Both the position numbers and the translations under genes were made by a program. Positions 12,661 to 21,202 of a stretch of 43,663 bases of DNA are shown here, piece after piece (position 1 is the first letter of the stretch; each line of letters opens with the position of its first letter). Below the pieces are notes generated by a model, which was not told the DNA's origin, did not search any database, and saw only the letters and a program-made list of their open reading frames with translations. Source of the stretch: Streptomyces sp. CB01881 (GTDB lineage: Bacteria > Actinomycetota > Actinomycetes > Streptomycetales > Streptomycetaceae); assembly GCF_002953255.1 (NCBI RefSeq), contig NZ_CP026498.1:5287040-5330702 (forward strand), written 5' to 3'.

Positions 12661-13396
12661 GGGAACGTCCCCATCCCGCCCGGCCCCTGCTGCGGGGCCC
12701 CCGATCGTGACCGCCCGACGGTTGCGGGCTCTTGCCAGACGTGCCGTACCTGAGGTGCCGCCGGGAGCGCGGGCCGGTGCCGCCGGCCGAAGCCGGGTGC
12801 CGGACCGTTCGCCGCAGCGGCCTTCCGGGGCCGTCGCCCCGCCTCCGTTGTTCCGCGTTGTTCCGTACCGCTGTTTGAACCGCTGTTTGAAACCGCTGTC
12901 GTACTGGTGTGCCATCCTTGCGAAGGGACCGTCGGTTTCCCCAACTCCCGTCCCCCGAGGGCCTGGAGCGGACTCGACGACGACGTCCGTGTGCTGAACG
13001 TAATGCCCCGTGTGGTACCCGTGGGAGCGGCCCTGGCGAAACGCCACCTTTCGCCACCCCCATGAGTGAACCGAAGCAAGTCCGCACACGCTTCACTGGA
13101 TAGTCCCGACGGCCCGGCATATGCGGGCTGCCAAGTCCCCACCGGCCCCCCTGCTCAGACCGGCAACACACGGCGGCCACCGGCGAGTTTGCCGCCGAGC
13201 CGGCCGACCACCATCCCGCGCACCCGACGATCCGGCACCGGCCCCGCCCCCCACAAGGCGGCGCCCGAGGCGCGACCCCGCAAATGGCGCACGCCACGCG
13301 CTGCGCGCCGCCACCGCACAACGCACCACGCAATGGACAATCAACACAAAGTCACCATCCCGTAACCATCGGCAACGAGAACCTGTTGGGGGAGGC
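12661..13396. other. 736-bp divergent intergenic region nsdA / prim-pol-like gene
   Basis: This unusually long gap separates two divergent genes. It includes 12-bp direct repeats at 12867-12900 and a relatively AT-rich patch around 13318-13380 (caatggacaatcaacacaaag), a likely promoter area for the rightward gene. The nsdA frame continues in from the left as far as 13089, so an N-terminal extension cannot be fully excluded. I see no tRNA or other gene. Confidence 0.55.
12867..12900. repeat. 12-bp direct repeats upstream of nsdA
   Basis: accgctgtttga occurs at 12867-12878 and immediately again at 12879-12890. A partial third copy, accgctgtc, follows at 12892-12900. Just left is a pair gttgttccg (12847-12855, 12857-12865). 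Confidence 0.85.
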
Positions 13397-14071
13397 ATGG
13401 ACAACCTGTTCGGCGAACTTCGACTGGGGCACCTGCGGTTGGCCCCGCTGAGCGCGCGCCGCCGCACCCGGGCCACCGCGTCCCAGGCGGCCGCGGAGTA
13501 CACCGGCCGCTGGGGCTGGGCGGTCGCCGTCGGCAACCCGGCCGGCCCGGTCACCACACCGGCCCGCTGCCACTGCGGCACCCCCCGCTGCGCCGCACCC
13601 GGCCTGCACCCCGCGCCCGGCGGCCAGCCGGCCGCCCGCTCCGGCGCCGACGTCTCCGTACTGTTCCCCACCGGCCGCGCCTTCGACGTCCTGGACGTCC
13701 CCGAGCAGGCCGGGCTCCAGGCCCTGGTCCGGCTGGAGCGGATGGGCACCCAGGTCGGCCCGGTGCTGGCCTCCCCCACCGGCCGGCTGCAGTTCCTGGT
13801 CGCCGCCGGCACCGCCCGCCGACTGCCCGACCTCCTCTACCGGATGGGCTGGGACGACGCCGCGCTCGACCTCATCTGCCACGGCGAGGGCAACTACGTC
13901 GCCGCCCCGCCCACCGTCCTCGGGAGCCTCGGCCCGGTCCGCTGGCTGCGCCGGCCGACCCGCGACAACGCCGGCTGCCCGCCCGAGGCCCGGCTGCTGC
14001 TCGGCACCCTCGCCTACGCCTGCCACCGCGGCCGCGAACGCTCCGCCGAGCCCGCCTGGCTCGCCTCGTAG
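13397..14071 (+). CDS. Prim-pol-like (bifunctional DNA primase/polymerase N-terminal domain) protein
   Basis: The protein has 224 residues. The N-terminus has the primase/polymerase-like pattern seen in many short actinobacterial proteins: AAAEYTGRWGWAVAVGNP, a Cys motif CHCGTPRCAAPGLHP, and an acidic strand AFDVLDVPEQAG. Normal prim-pol catalytic motifs (DxD, sxH, terminal hD) are not clearly present, so it may be inactive or regulatory. The second half (DLLYRMGWDDAALDLICHGE, then VAAPPTVLGSLGPVRWLRRP) is a family-typical tail. GGGGGAGG lies only one base before the ATG, closer than usual. It is divergent from nsdA and convergent with ftsY, an arrangement I recall from S. coelicolor (SCO5581). 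Function unknown. Confidence 0.75.
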   Translation: MDNLFGELRLGHLRLAPLSARRRTRATASQAAAEYTGRWGWAVAVGNPAGPVTTPARCHCGTPRCAAPGLHPAPGGQPAARSGADVSVLFPTGRAFDVLDVPEQAGLQALVRLERMGTQVGPVLASPTGRLQFLVAAGTARRLPDLLYRMGWDDAALDLICHGEGNYVAAPPTVLGSLGPVRWLRRPTRDNAGCPPEARLLLGTLAYACHRGRERSAEPAWLAS

Positions 14072-14157
14072 GCAGCCGCTCCTGGCCACCCCTCGCAGGC
14101 ACCGGCCGCACGTACCGCCCGGACGCGCCGCCGGCCCCTCCCGCCCGCCACCTCCAC

Positions 14158-14230
14158 ACCGGCGGAGAACGCAGGCGCCGGCGGAGAACGCGGACACCGG
14201 CTGGGAAGGCAGGCACCGGCGGAGAACGCC
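14158..14230. repeat. 19-bp tandem repeats (about 3.8 copies)
   Basis: Units at 14158-14176, 14177-14195, 14196-14214 and a partial from 14215 share the core ccggcggagaacgc. They lie in the convergent gap between the prim-pol-like gene and ftsY. Confidence 0.85.
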
Positions 14231-14262
14231 GAAGGGCCCGCCCCTCGCGAGGCGGACCCTTC
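14231..14262. terminator. Terminator between convergent prim-pol-like gene and ftsY
   Basis: gaagggcccgcc (14231-14242) pairs with ggcggacccttc (14251-14262) with one mismatch and an 8-base loop. It is 22 bases past the ftsY stop and may act in both directions. Confidence 0.7.
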
Positions 14263-14284
14263 ACCGGTGGAGCGGTGCCCGGGA

Positions 14285-15487
14285 TCAGTCCCCGATCAGC
14301 GCGTCCACGAAGGCACCCGGCTCGAACGGCGCCAGGTCGTCCGCGCCCTCGCCGAGACCGATCAGCTTCACCGGCACGCCCAGCTCCCGCTGGACCGCGA
14401 CCACGATGCCGCCCTTGGCGGTGCCGTCCAGCTTGGTCAGCACGATGCCGGTGATGTCGACCACCTCGGCGAAGACCCGGGCCTGGACCAGGCCGTTCTG
14501 GCCGGTGGTGGCGTCCAGCACCAACAGCACCTCGTCCACCGGGCCGTGCTTCTCGACGACCCGCTTGACCTTGCCCAGCTCGTCCATCAGGCCGGTCTTG
14601 GTGTGCAGCCGGCCGGCGGTGTCCACCAGGACGGTGTCGGCGCCCTCGGCGATGCCCTCCTTGACCGCGTCGAACGCGATCGAGGCCGGGTCGCCGCCCT
14701 CCGGGCCGCGCACCGTGCGCGCGCCGACCCGCTCGCCCCAGGTCTGCAGCTGGTCGGCGGCGGCGGCACGGAAGGTGTCGGCGGCGCCGAGCACCACCTT
14801 GCGGCCGTCGGCGACCAGGACGCGGGCCAGCTTGCCGGTGGTGGTGGTCTTGCCGACGCCGTTGACGCCGACCACCAGGACGACGGCCGGGCCCGCCTGG
14901 TGCTTGGTGGAGTGCACGGTGCGGTCGGCGTCCTTGCCGATCAGCTCGACCAGCTCCTCGCGGAGCAGCCCGCGCAGCTCGTCCGGGGTGCGGGTGCCGA
15001 GCACCTTCACCCGGGTGCGCAGCCGCTCGACGAGCTCCTGGGTGGGGGTCACGCCGACGTCGGCGGTCAGCAGGGTCTCCTCGACCTCCTCCCAGGTGTC
15101 CTCGTCCAGGTGCTCGCGGGCGAGCAGCGAGAGCAGGCCCTTGCCGAGCGAGTTCTGCGAACGGGAGAGCCGGGAGCGCAGCCGGACCAGCCGGCCGGCG
15201 GTGGGCTCGGGGACTTCGAGGGCCGGGGCCTCCTCGACCTCCTCGGCCGTCTCGGGGACGGCCTCGGCCTCGGGGAGCTCCACCTCCTCGACGGTGCGCC
15301 GGGGCTCCTCGGTCGGCGGCGCGGCCTCCTCGCCGACCTGGGGCTCCTGCGGGGTCGGAGGCGCCGTGATGACCGGCGCCTGCGACTTCGGGGGCAGCTG
15401 CTGGCGTCGTCTGCCGGAAACGACGAGGCCGGCGATCGCAGCGATGGCGATCACCGCGATGACTACGGCGAGGATCACGTATTCCAC
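14285..15487 (-). CDS. ftsY: Signal recognition particle receptor FtsY
   Basis: FtsY is the membrane-associated GTPase that receives Ffh-ribosome complexes. It has 400 residues. An N-terminal membrane segment (about 3-24, VILAVVIAVIAIAAIAGLVV) anchors it, as in other actinobacterial FtsY proteins. An acidic/Pro linker follows, then the NG domain with G1 GVNGVGKT (207-214), DTFRAAAADQL, DTAGRLH and TKLDGTAKGG. The GTG at 15487 has AAGGAG 6 bases upstream, a strong site. smc is upstream on the same strand with a 239-bp gap containing a hairpin, so ftsY probably has its own promoter. Confidence 0.97.
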   Translation of the reverse strand: MEYVILAVVIAVIAIAAIAGLVVSGRRRQQLPPKSQAPVITAPPTPQEPQVGEEAAPPTEEPRRTVEEVELPEAEAVPETAEEVEEAPALEVPEPTAGRLVRLRSRLSRSQNSLGKGLLSLLAREHLDEDTWEEVEETLLTADVGVTPTQELVERLRTRVKVLGTRTPDELRGLLREELVELIGKDADRTVHSTKHQAGPAVVLVVGVNGVGKTTTTGKLARVLVADGRKVVLGAADTFRAAAADQLQTWGERVGARTVRGPEGGDPASIAFDAVKEGIAEGADTVLVDTAGRLHTKTGLMDELGKVKRVVEKHGPVDEVLLVLDATTGQNGLVQARVFAEVVDITGIVLTKLDGTAKGGIVVAVQRELGVPVKLIGLGEGADDLAPFEPGAFVDALIGD

Positions 15488-15635
15488 ATAAATCTCCTTA
15501 TCGGGATCCCACGACAGAGTGATCCTTCGGTCACCGACGCACGGAGCGCCGCCGCCTCCCTTACGCTGACGCCGTGCCGTCGGGCACCGGTCAGGGCTTG
15601 GCCGTCATGAGGTCGTCAAGCGGCTGGGTCAGAAG

Positions 15636-15655
15636 CCCCCTCGCACGCGAGGGGG
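15636..15655 (-). terminator. Hairpin between smc and ftsY
   Basis: ccccctcgc (15636-15644) pairs perfectly with gcgaggggg (15647-15655). It is about 70 bases past the smc stop. There is no U tract. Confidence 0.55.
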
Positions 15656-15726
15656 AGGAGTCACAACCCGTCCAGTATCGGTGATCGGGTCGCCCGCGGG
15701 CATCCGCCCCGGCGTTGGCCGGTGGA

Positions 15727-18700
15727 TCAGTCCGCCGGGCCGGAGGCGGTCGCCTCCTCGTACTGCCGGGGCCGCGTCGCGCGCGTGCCGCGCTCGCGGT
15801 GCTCTCCCCCGGTCCGGCGGCCGGCAGGTTCCGCCGCGCGCAGGCGCTGGCTGATCACCTGGGAGATGCCGTCGCCCTTCATGGTCACGCCGTAGAGGGC
15901 GTCGGCCGATTCCATGGTCAGCTTCTGGTGGGTGATCACGATCAGCTGGGAGCTCTCCCGCAGCTCCTCCATGATCCCGATCAGCCGGCGCAGGTTGGTC
16001 TCGTCCAGCGCCGCCTCCACCTCGTCCATGACGTAGAACGGGCTGGGACGGGCCTTGAAGATCGACACCAGCAGTGCCACCGCGGTCAGCGAGCGCTCGC
16101 CGCCGGAGAGCAGTGACAGCCGCTTGACCCTCTTGCCCGGCGGACGGGCCTCCACCTCGACACCGGTGGCCAGCATGTTGTCCGGGTCGGTCAGCACCAG
16201 CCGTCCCTCCCCGCCGGGGAAGAGCCGTGCGAAGACGCCCTCGAACTGGGCGGCGGTGTCGTGGTACGCCGAGGTGAACAGCTGCTCGACCCGCTCGTCG
16301 ACGTCCTTGACGATGTCGAGGAGGTCCCGCCGGCTCCGCTTGAGGTCGTCCAGCTGCTCGCCGAGGAACCTGTGCCGCTCCTCCAGCGCCGCGAACTCCT
16401 CCAGCGCCAGCGGGTTCACCTTGCCGAGCTGCTGGTAGGCCTTCTCGGCCGCCCTCAGCCGCTTCTCCTGCTCGGCCCGGTCGTACGGGCGCGGCTCGCC
16501 GGGCTCCCGCCCGTCCTCGGGCGGCGACGGCGGGACGAGCCGGTCCGGCCCGTACTCGCCGAGCAGCTCGCCGCCCTCGATGCCGAACTCCTCCAGCACC
16601 CGCGCCTCCAGCTGCTCGATCCGCAGCCGCTTCTCCGCCCGCAGGACCTCGTCCCGGTGCCCGGCGTCGACCAGCTTGTCCAGCTCGGCCTTGAGTTCGC
16701 GGCCGTGCTCGCGGTGCTCCCTGAGCTCCGCCTCGCGCTCGGCGCGCGCCTGCTCGACGGCGGCCCGCCCGGCGTCCGCGCGGGCCAGCGACGCCTCCAG
16801 GCAGGCGAGCAGCTGCCGGGCGCCCGCGGCGACGGCGTCCGCCACCCCGGCGTCGTGCTCGGCACGCCGACGGCGCTCGGCGGCCCGGGCGCGCGCCTCG
16901 CGCTCGGCGCGGGCGGCCCGGTCCAGCTGGTCGGCGCGGCCGTTGAGGGCCCGCACCCGCTCCTCGTGGGTGCGTACGGCCAGCCGCGCCTCCAGTTCGG
17001 CCTGCCGGGCGGCGGTGGCGGCCTGGATCAGCCGCTGCTGCTCGGCGGCGTCCGGCTCGTCCTCGCCCGCGTCCGCCGACTCCTCGGCCGTGGCCAGCCG
17101 TTCGGCCAGCTCCTCCGCGGTGGCGAGCAGTTGGGCGAGCCCCTGCTCCGCGCGGCCGGCTGCGGCGGCCAGCCGCTCGGCCTCTCCGGCGGCGGCCCGG
17201 GACTGCCCGCCGAGGCGGCCGAGGACACCCGCCACTTCGGCCCGCTCCTTCTCGGCCTGCCGTCGCCGGGCGGCCAGTTGCTCCAGCCCGGCGGCCGACT
17301 CCCCGCGCAGCCCGGTGAGTTCGGCCAGCCGTGCGGCCGACTCGGTACAGCGGACGTCCAGCCGCCCGATCGCCCGGGCGGTCTCGTCCACCGCCGCCTG
17401 GGTCTCCAGCAGGCTGGGCGCGCCGCCCGAGCCGCCGTGGGCGAAGCCGGTGCCGAGCCGGTCGCCGTCGGCGGTGACGGCGGCCAGGCCGGGGTGGGCG
17501 GAGACCACCCGGAGCGCCTCGTCGAGCGTGCCCACCACCGCGACGCCGGCCAGCAGGGCGCGTACGGCCGGCAGCAACTCGGCAGGTCCGTCCACCAGTT
17601 CAGAGGCCCAACGGGCGCCGGCCGGCAACTCCCCCGGGGCGGGGCCGGGTTCGGGGGCTCCGGCGATCAGCAGCGCGGCCCGCCCCGCGTCCTCCTTGCG
17701 CAGCAGCCGCAGCGCCTCGGCGGCGGTGCCGGGCGAGTCGACCGCCACCGCGTCCGCCGCCACGCCGAACGCCGCGGCGAGGGCGGTCTCGTGGCCGGGG
17801 GCGACGGTCAGCAGCTCGGCCGCCGGGCCGAGCAGCCCGGCCGGGCGGTCGTCGGACGCCAGCAGCGTGCCGCTGCCGTCCTTGCGGCGCAGGCCGAGCG
17901 CCAGCGCCTCGTGCCGCGCGGTCAGCCCGGCCCGTTCGCGCTCGGCGGCACCGGCGGCCTCGCGGGCGTCGGCCAGGTCGCGCTCGGCGGCGGCGAGCCG
18001 TTCGCGGGCGGCCTCGTGCGCAGCTTCGGCGCGCTCGTCGTCCCCCGCCGTGCCGTCGACCTGCGCGCGCAGGTCCTCGTACTCCTGCCGGGCGGCCTCG
18101 GCGCGCAGCAGCGCCTCGTCCCGGGCCTCGGCGAGCCGGCCGATCTCGGCCTGCGCGGCGGCGGCCTTGGAGCGGGCGGCCGCGGCCTGCCCCTGGAGCC
18201 GGGCCAGGCCCTCCCGGCGGTCGGCGATGGCCCGGGCGGCGTCCTTCAGCCGCCGCTCCTCCGCGTCGAGCGAGCGTTCCAGCCCGCTCCTGGTCTCGAC
18301 CGCCTCGGCCAGCGCGTACTGCGCCTCCTCCAGCGCCTCGGCCAGCGCGGCCTCCTCCTCCCGGACCCGCCCGGCCTCCCGTTCCAGCTCCTCCGGGTCG
18401 CGGCCGGGCCGCTCCTCGGCCTGACCGCCGGCGGCCGCGTGCCGGGCGCGTGCCTCGGCCAGGCCGACGGTGCCGCGGGTGCGTTCGGCCAGCGCCGAGA
18501 GCCGGTACCAGGTCTGCCGGGCCGCCTCCAGGCTCGGGCCGAGCTGCTGGACCTGCGCCTCCAGCACGGCCTCGCGCTGCACGGCGCGGGCCAGTTCCTG
18601 TTCGACGGTGGAGCGGCGCAGCTTGAGCGCCAGCTCGTCGGCGACCTCGGCCTCGACGGCCCGGCGCAGGGTCAGCAGGTCGTCGGCGAGCAGCCGGAGA

Positions 18701-19377
18701 CGGGCGTCGCGCAGGTCGGCCTGGATGCCCGCGGCGCGGCGGGCGATCTTCGCCTGCCGGCCGAGCGGGCCGAGCTGGCGGCGGAGTTCGGCCACCAGGT
18801 CCTGGACGCGGTTGAGGTTGACCTGCATCGCGTCCAGCTTCCGCAGCGCCTTCTCCTTGCGCTTGCGGTGCTTGAGGACGCCGGCGGCCTCCTCGATGAA
18901 GGCGCGGCGGCCCATCGGGTCGGCGTGCAGGACGGAGTCGAGCTGGCCCTGGCCGACGATGACGTGCATCTCGCGGCCGATGCCGGAGTCGGAGAGCAGC
19001 TCCTGGATGTCGAGCAGCCGGCAGGTGTCGCCGTTGAGCGCGTACTCGCTGCCGCCGTTGCGGAACATCGTCCGGGTGATGGTCACCTCGGCGTACTCGA
19101 TCGGCAGCGCGCCGTCGGAGTTGTCGATGGTGAGGCTGACCTCGGCGCGGCCCAGCGGGGCGCGCCCGCTGGTCCCGGCGAAGATGACGTCCTCCATCTT
19201 GCCGCCGCGCAGCGACTTGGCGCCCTGCTCCCCCATCACCCAGGAGAGCGCGTCGACGACGTTGGACTTGCCGGAGCCGTTGGGGCCGACCACGCAGGTG
19301 ATCCCGGGTTCGAACCGCAGGGTGGTGGCGGAGGCGAAGGACTTGAACCCGCGCAGCGTCAGACTCTTCAGGTGCAC
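15727..19377 (-). CDS. smc: Chromosome segregation protein SMC
   Basis: SMC is the ATPase core of bacterial condensin, acting with ScpA and ScpB (not in this window). It has 1216 residues, near the family norm. Walker A GPNGSGKS (31-38) is at the N-terminus. Long coiled coils rich in Ala, Arg and Glu flank a hinge at about 500-660 that includes DGSGTLLASDDRPAGLLGPA. The C-terminal head has the signature LLSGGERSLTAVALL and Walker B FYVMDEVEAALDE. A charged tail of about 40 residues is extra. The GTG at 19377 gives the canonical MHLKSLTLRGFKSF. Confidence 0.98.
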   Translation of the reverse strand: MHLKSLTLRGFKSFASATTLRFEPGITCVVGPNGSGKSNVVDALSWVMGEQGAKSLRGGKMEDVIFAGTSGRAPLGRAEVSLTIDNSDGALPIEYAEVTITRTMFRNGGSEYALNGDTCRLLDIQELLSDSGIGREMHVIVGQGQLDSVLHADPMGRRAFIEEAAGVLKHRKRKEKALRKLDAMQVNLNRVQDLVAELRRQLGPLGRQAKIARRAAGIQADLRDARLRLLADDLLTLRRAVEAEVADELALKLRRSTVEQELARAVQREAVLEAQVQQLGPSLEAARQTWYRLSALAERTRGTVGLAEARARHAAAGGQAEERPGRDPEELEREAGRVREEEAALAEALEEAQYALAEAVETRSGLERSLDAEERRLKDAARAIADRREGLARLQGQAAAARSKAAAAQAEIGRLAEARDEALLRAEAARQEYEDLRAQVDGTAGDDERAEAAHEAARERLAAAERDLADAREAAGAAERERAGLTARHEALALGLRRKDGSGTLLASDDRPAGLLGPAAELLTVAPGHETALAAAFGVAADAVAVDSPGTAAEALRLLRKEDAGRAALLIAGAPEPGPAPGELPAGARWASELVDGPAELLPAVRALLAGVAVVGTLDEALRVVSAHPGLAAVTADGDRLGTGFAHGGSGGAPSLLETQAAVDETARAIGRLDVRCTESAARLAELTGLRGESAAGLEQLAARRRQAEKERAEVAGVLGRLGGQSRAAAGEAERLAAAAGRAEQGLAQLLATAEELAERLATAEESADAGEDEPDAAEQQRLIQAATAARQAELEARLAVRTHEERVRALNGRADQLDRAARAEREARARAAERRRRAEHDAGVADAVAAGARQLLACLEASLARADAGRAAVEQARAEREAELREHREHGRELKAELDKLVDAGHRDEVLRAEKRLRIEQLEARVLEEFGIEGGELLGEYGPDRLVPPSPPEDGREPGEPRPYDRAEQEKRLRAAEKAYQQLGKVNPLALEEFAALEERHRFLGEQLDDLKRSRRDLLDIVKDVDERVEQLFTSAYHDTAAQFEGVFARLFPGGEGRLVLTDPDNMLATGVEVEARPPGKRVKRLSLLSGGERSLTAVALLVSIFKARPSPFYVMDEVEAALDETNLRRLIGIMEELRESSQLIVITHQKLTMESADALYGVTMKGDGISQVISQRLRAAEPAGRRTGGEHRERGTRATRPRQYEEATASGPAD

Positions 19378-19469
19378 GCGCCGGTCTCCTCATCGCTCGC
19401 CAGGGCCCCGGCTTGCGACTGTATCCGGCCCACCCGCCCCACCTGCCCGGACGCTCCCCGGACACGACG

Positions 19470-19495
19470 AAGGGACGCCACACAGGGCGTCCCTT
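19470..19495 (-). terminator. Terminator between the 67-residue gene and smc
   Basis: aagggacgcc (19470-19479) pairs with ggcgtccctt (19486-19495) perfectly over 10 bp with a 6-base loop. It lies about 70 bases past the small gene's stop. Confidence 0.75.
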
Positions 19496-19562
19496 GCAAG
19501 CTGCGTCCCTTTCGGGGCGGCTCAGTGCACAACGGCGTCGATCTGCGAGGACCGGGCGGGAC

Positions 19563-19766
19563 TCAGGTGAGAGCCGGCTCCCGCTGGTCCAGATCGATGC
19601 TGCTGAGCAGCGAGTGCTCGTCAGCGACAGCGGTGAGAGCGTCGTTCTCAGCCTGCATCCGAAGGAGCTCGGACTCCAGGTCCTGGACGCGCTGCTGAAG
19701 CCGTCGCATCTCGGAGAGCATTCGCGGGTCGGGGCCGCCGACGTACCCGAGAAGCGCCTTTGCCAT
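19563..19766 (-). CDS. Small conserved actinobacterial coiled-coil protein (67 aa)
   Basis: The product begins MAKALLGYVGGPDPRMLSEM and then forms a heptad-like helix (RRLQQRVQDLESELLRMQAE). It ends SIDLDQREPALT. I recognise it as a conserved hypothetical of streptomycetes and relatives that precedes smc. It has no catalytic motif. The coiled coil and its place beside smc suggest a structural or adaptor role, which is inference only. The ATG at 19766 has GGAGG 10 bases upstream; the longer frame upstream is compositionally unlike it. Confidence 0.8.
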   Translation of the reverse strand: MAKALLGYVGGPDPRMLSEMRRLQQRVQDLESELLRMQAENDALTAVADEHSLLSSIDLDQREPALT

Positions 19767-20189
19767 GATGAATGGTCCTCCACGCTGAGTGACCGAACCG
19801 GAACGGTACAGGTCTAGGGGGAAGGGGGACGCACGCGCGGCGCGCACCGGCGGTGCTGGCTGGGCACCATGGCACAACCACCGTGAGCTGGGCCCACGGG
19901 GTATACGCCTACCGGATAAACGCGGTCGTGTGCGCGGGCTTCAAGCGTCTCACCAAAGACGGAAAGGGTCAACACGATCACCCCACGCTACCGCGCCCCT
20001 GTCACCTGCATGGCGGTGTGGTCACGCCAGGCGGTCTCGGGCCGGTCTCCACCAGGTGCTCGTGGATCATCGTTCGATGCGGAGTCAACCACGAGTCTGC
20101 CCCGATGGCAACCGCATGACACCGGCAGTTGCCGATCATTTCGGGTGCGACCCGCGGCGACGGGCCCGTCACCCGCTCGGGTGCCCGGT
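19767..20189. other. 423-bp intergenic region upstream of the small coiled-coil gene
   Basis: It contains the promoter and leader of the 67-residue gene and the 3' flank of acylphosphatase. A short weak hairpin cacccg-ct-cgggtg lies at 20170-20183 after the acyP stop. I see no RNA gene; the short open frames have no family I recognise. Confidence 0.5.
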
Positions 20190-20489
20190 TCAGCGGATCT
20201 CGAAGCCCTCGTAGCCGGTGCCGACGGCCGTCCAGATCTCGGTCACCCCGGAGACGGCGCCGGGCGTGTCCGGGCCGCGCAGCAGGGCCAGCAGCTCCTC
20301 GCAGTCGGCGGCGAGACCCTCGGCCACCACCTGGACCCGGCCGTCGCCGAGGTTGCTCGCGTACCCGGTCAGGCCGATCTCCAGTGCACGCGCCCTGGTC
20401 CACCAGCGGAAGCCGACCTGCTGGACCTTGCCCCGCACCCAGGCGGTCGCCCGGACCGGTTCATCACTGTGCGCGTCACGACCGTGCAT
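20190..20489 (-). CDS. acyP: Acylphosphatase
   Basis: The enzyme hydrolyses carboxyl-phosphate bonds of acylphosphates. It has 99 residues, the normal size. The acylphosphate signature [12 protein letters not shown] contains the catalytic Arg28, and [11 protein letters not shown] contains the catalytic Asn46. The C-terminal strand GYEGFEIR is typical. The N-terminus has about 10 extra residues. It is 34 bp downstream of an HxlR regulator on the same strand. Confidence 0.95.
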   Translation of the reverse strand: MHGRDAHSDEPVRATAWVRGKVQQVGFRWWTRARALEIGLTGYASNLGDGRVQVVAEGLAADCEELLALLRGPDTPGAVSGVTEIWTAVGTGYEGFEIR

Positions 20490-20523
20490 GCCCCGACCCT
20501 ATCCGGCCCGGCGGCACCCTGCG

Positions 20524-21021
20524 TCACGGCGCGATGGGGCCCTCCACCGTCCAGCCCGGGCTGTGGATCTCCACGTGGAGGTCCTCGCGCCGCCCCTCCC
20601 CGCCGCAGGTCCGGCAGACCCAGGCCGGGTCGTAGGGGTGCGGCTTGTGCCCGTCCGGCGTGTGGGCGAAGCTCACCGGCGGCTCGGGGAACAGCCAGCG
20701 GTCGCCCCAGCCCAGCAGTGCCTGGGCGAGCGGCGCCAGGTCACGGCCGGCCTCGGTGAGGTGGTACTCGTACCGCGGCGGCCGCTCGCTGTAGGCGCGG
20801 CGTTCGACCACGCCCGCCTCCTCCAGGGCCCGCAGCCGGGCGGTGAGCCGGTCGCGCGGTGCGCCGGTGTTGCGGGCGATCCGGTCGAAGCGGTGGTTGC
20901 CGTAGAACAGCTCGCGGACGGCGAGCAGTGCCCACTTCTCGCCGACCACGTGCAGCGCGGCGGCGATCGAGCAGGGCCGGCCGGGCAGGGCGGGCGGGGC
21001 CGAAGGCGTGTGGGAGGTCAC
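20524..21021 (-). CDS. HxlR/MarR-type winged-helix transcriptional regulator
   Basis: From the GTG at 21021 the protein has 165 residues. The HxlR pattern is clear: RPCSIAAALHVVGEKWALLA with a conserved N-terminal Cys17, then ELFYGNHRFDRIARNTGAPRDRLTARLRALEEAGVV (helix-turn-helix and wing), then YEYHLTEAGRDLAPL. The C-terminus adds a segment with CRTCG that is not in minimal HxlR proteins. Cys17 corresponds to the redox-sensing Cys described in some HxlR members, so redox sensing is possible but inferred. An alternative GTG start at 21039 adds 6 residues. Target genes are unknown; acyP is immediately downstream. Confidence 0.88.
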   Translation of the reverse strand: MTSHTPSAPPALPGRPCSIAAALHVVGEKWALLAVRELFYGNHRFDRIARNTGAPRDRLTARLRALEEAGVVERRAYSERPPRYEYHLTEAGRDLAPLAQALLGWGDRWLFPEPPVSFAHTPDGHKPHPYDPAWVCRTCGGEGRREDLHVEIHSPGWTVEGPIAP

Positions 21022-21142
21022 AGAACCAGCCTGCCACACAGGGTTGCGTTCTCAAACCCGGCCGCCTCCGCACCCCTCACGGGCGGCACCGGCCCTTCCG
21101 GACGGCACCGCTGGTCCGGACGCCGCGGCCCCGCCGCGGACA

Positions 21143-21181
21143 GCACTGCGGCCCCGCCGGTCGATGGCGGGGCCGCAGTGC
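21143..21181 (-). terminator. Perfect 16-bp terminator hairpin downstream of the Gly-rich membrane protein gene
   Basis: The arms gcactgcggccccgcc (21143-21158) and ggcggggccgcagtgc (21166-21181) are fully complementary with a 7-base loop. It begins 21 bases after the stop at 21203. Confidence 0.85.
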
Positions 21182-21202
21182 CGGTCGTCGCGTCCGGCGG
21201 GG

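Noticed and set aside
12661..13089. Extension of NsdA upstream to 13089
   Set aside because: The added 143 residues are not like the family N-terminus, and the ATG at 12660 gives the expected start; kept only as a caveat.
16261..19698. 1145-residue open frame antisense to smc
   Set aside because: A mirror of the smc coding frame with low-complexity Gly/Arg/Leu composition and no recognisable motif.
19878..20189. Possible tRNA or small RNA in the acyP / coiled-coil gene gap
   Set aside because: No cloverleaf, T-loop GTTCGAATC-type sequence or CCA end could be found.
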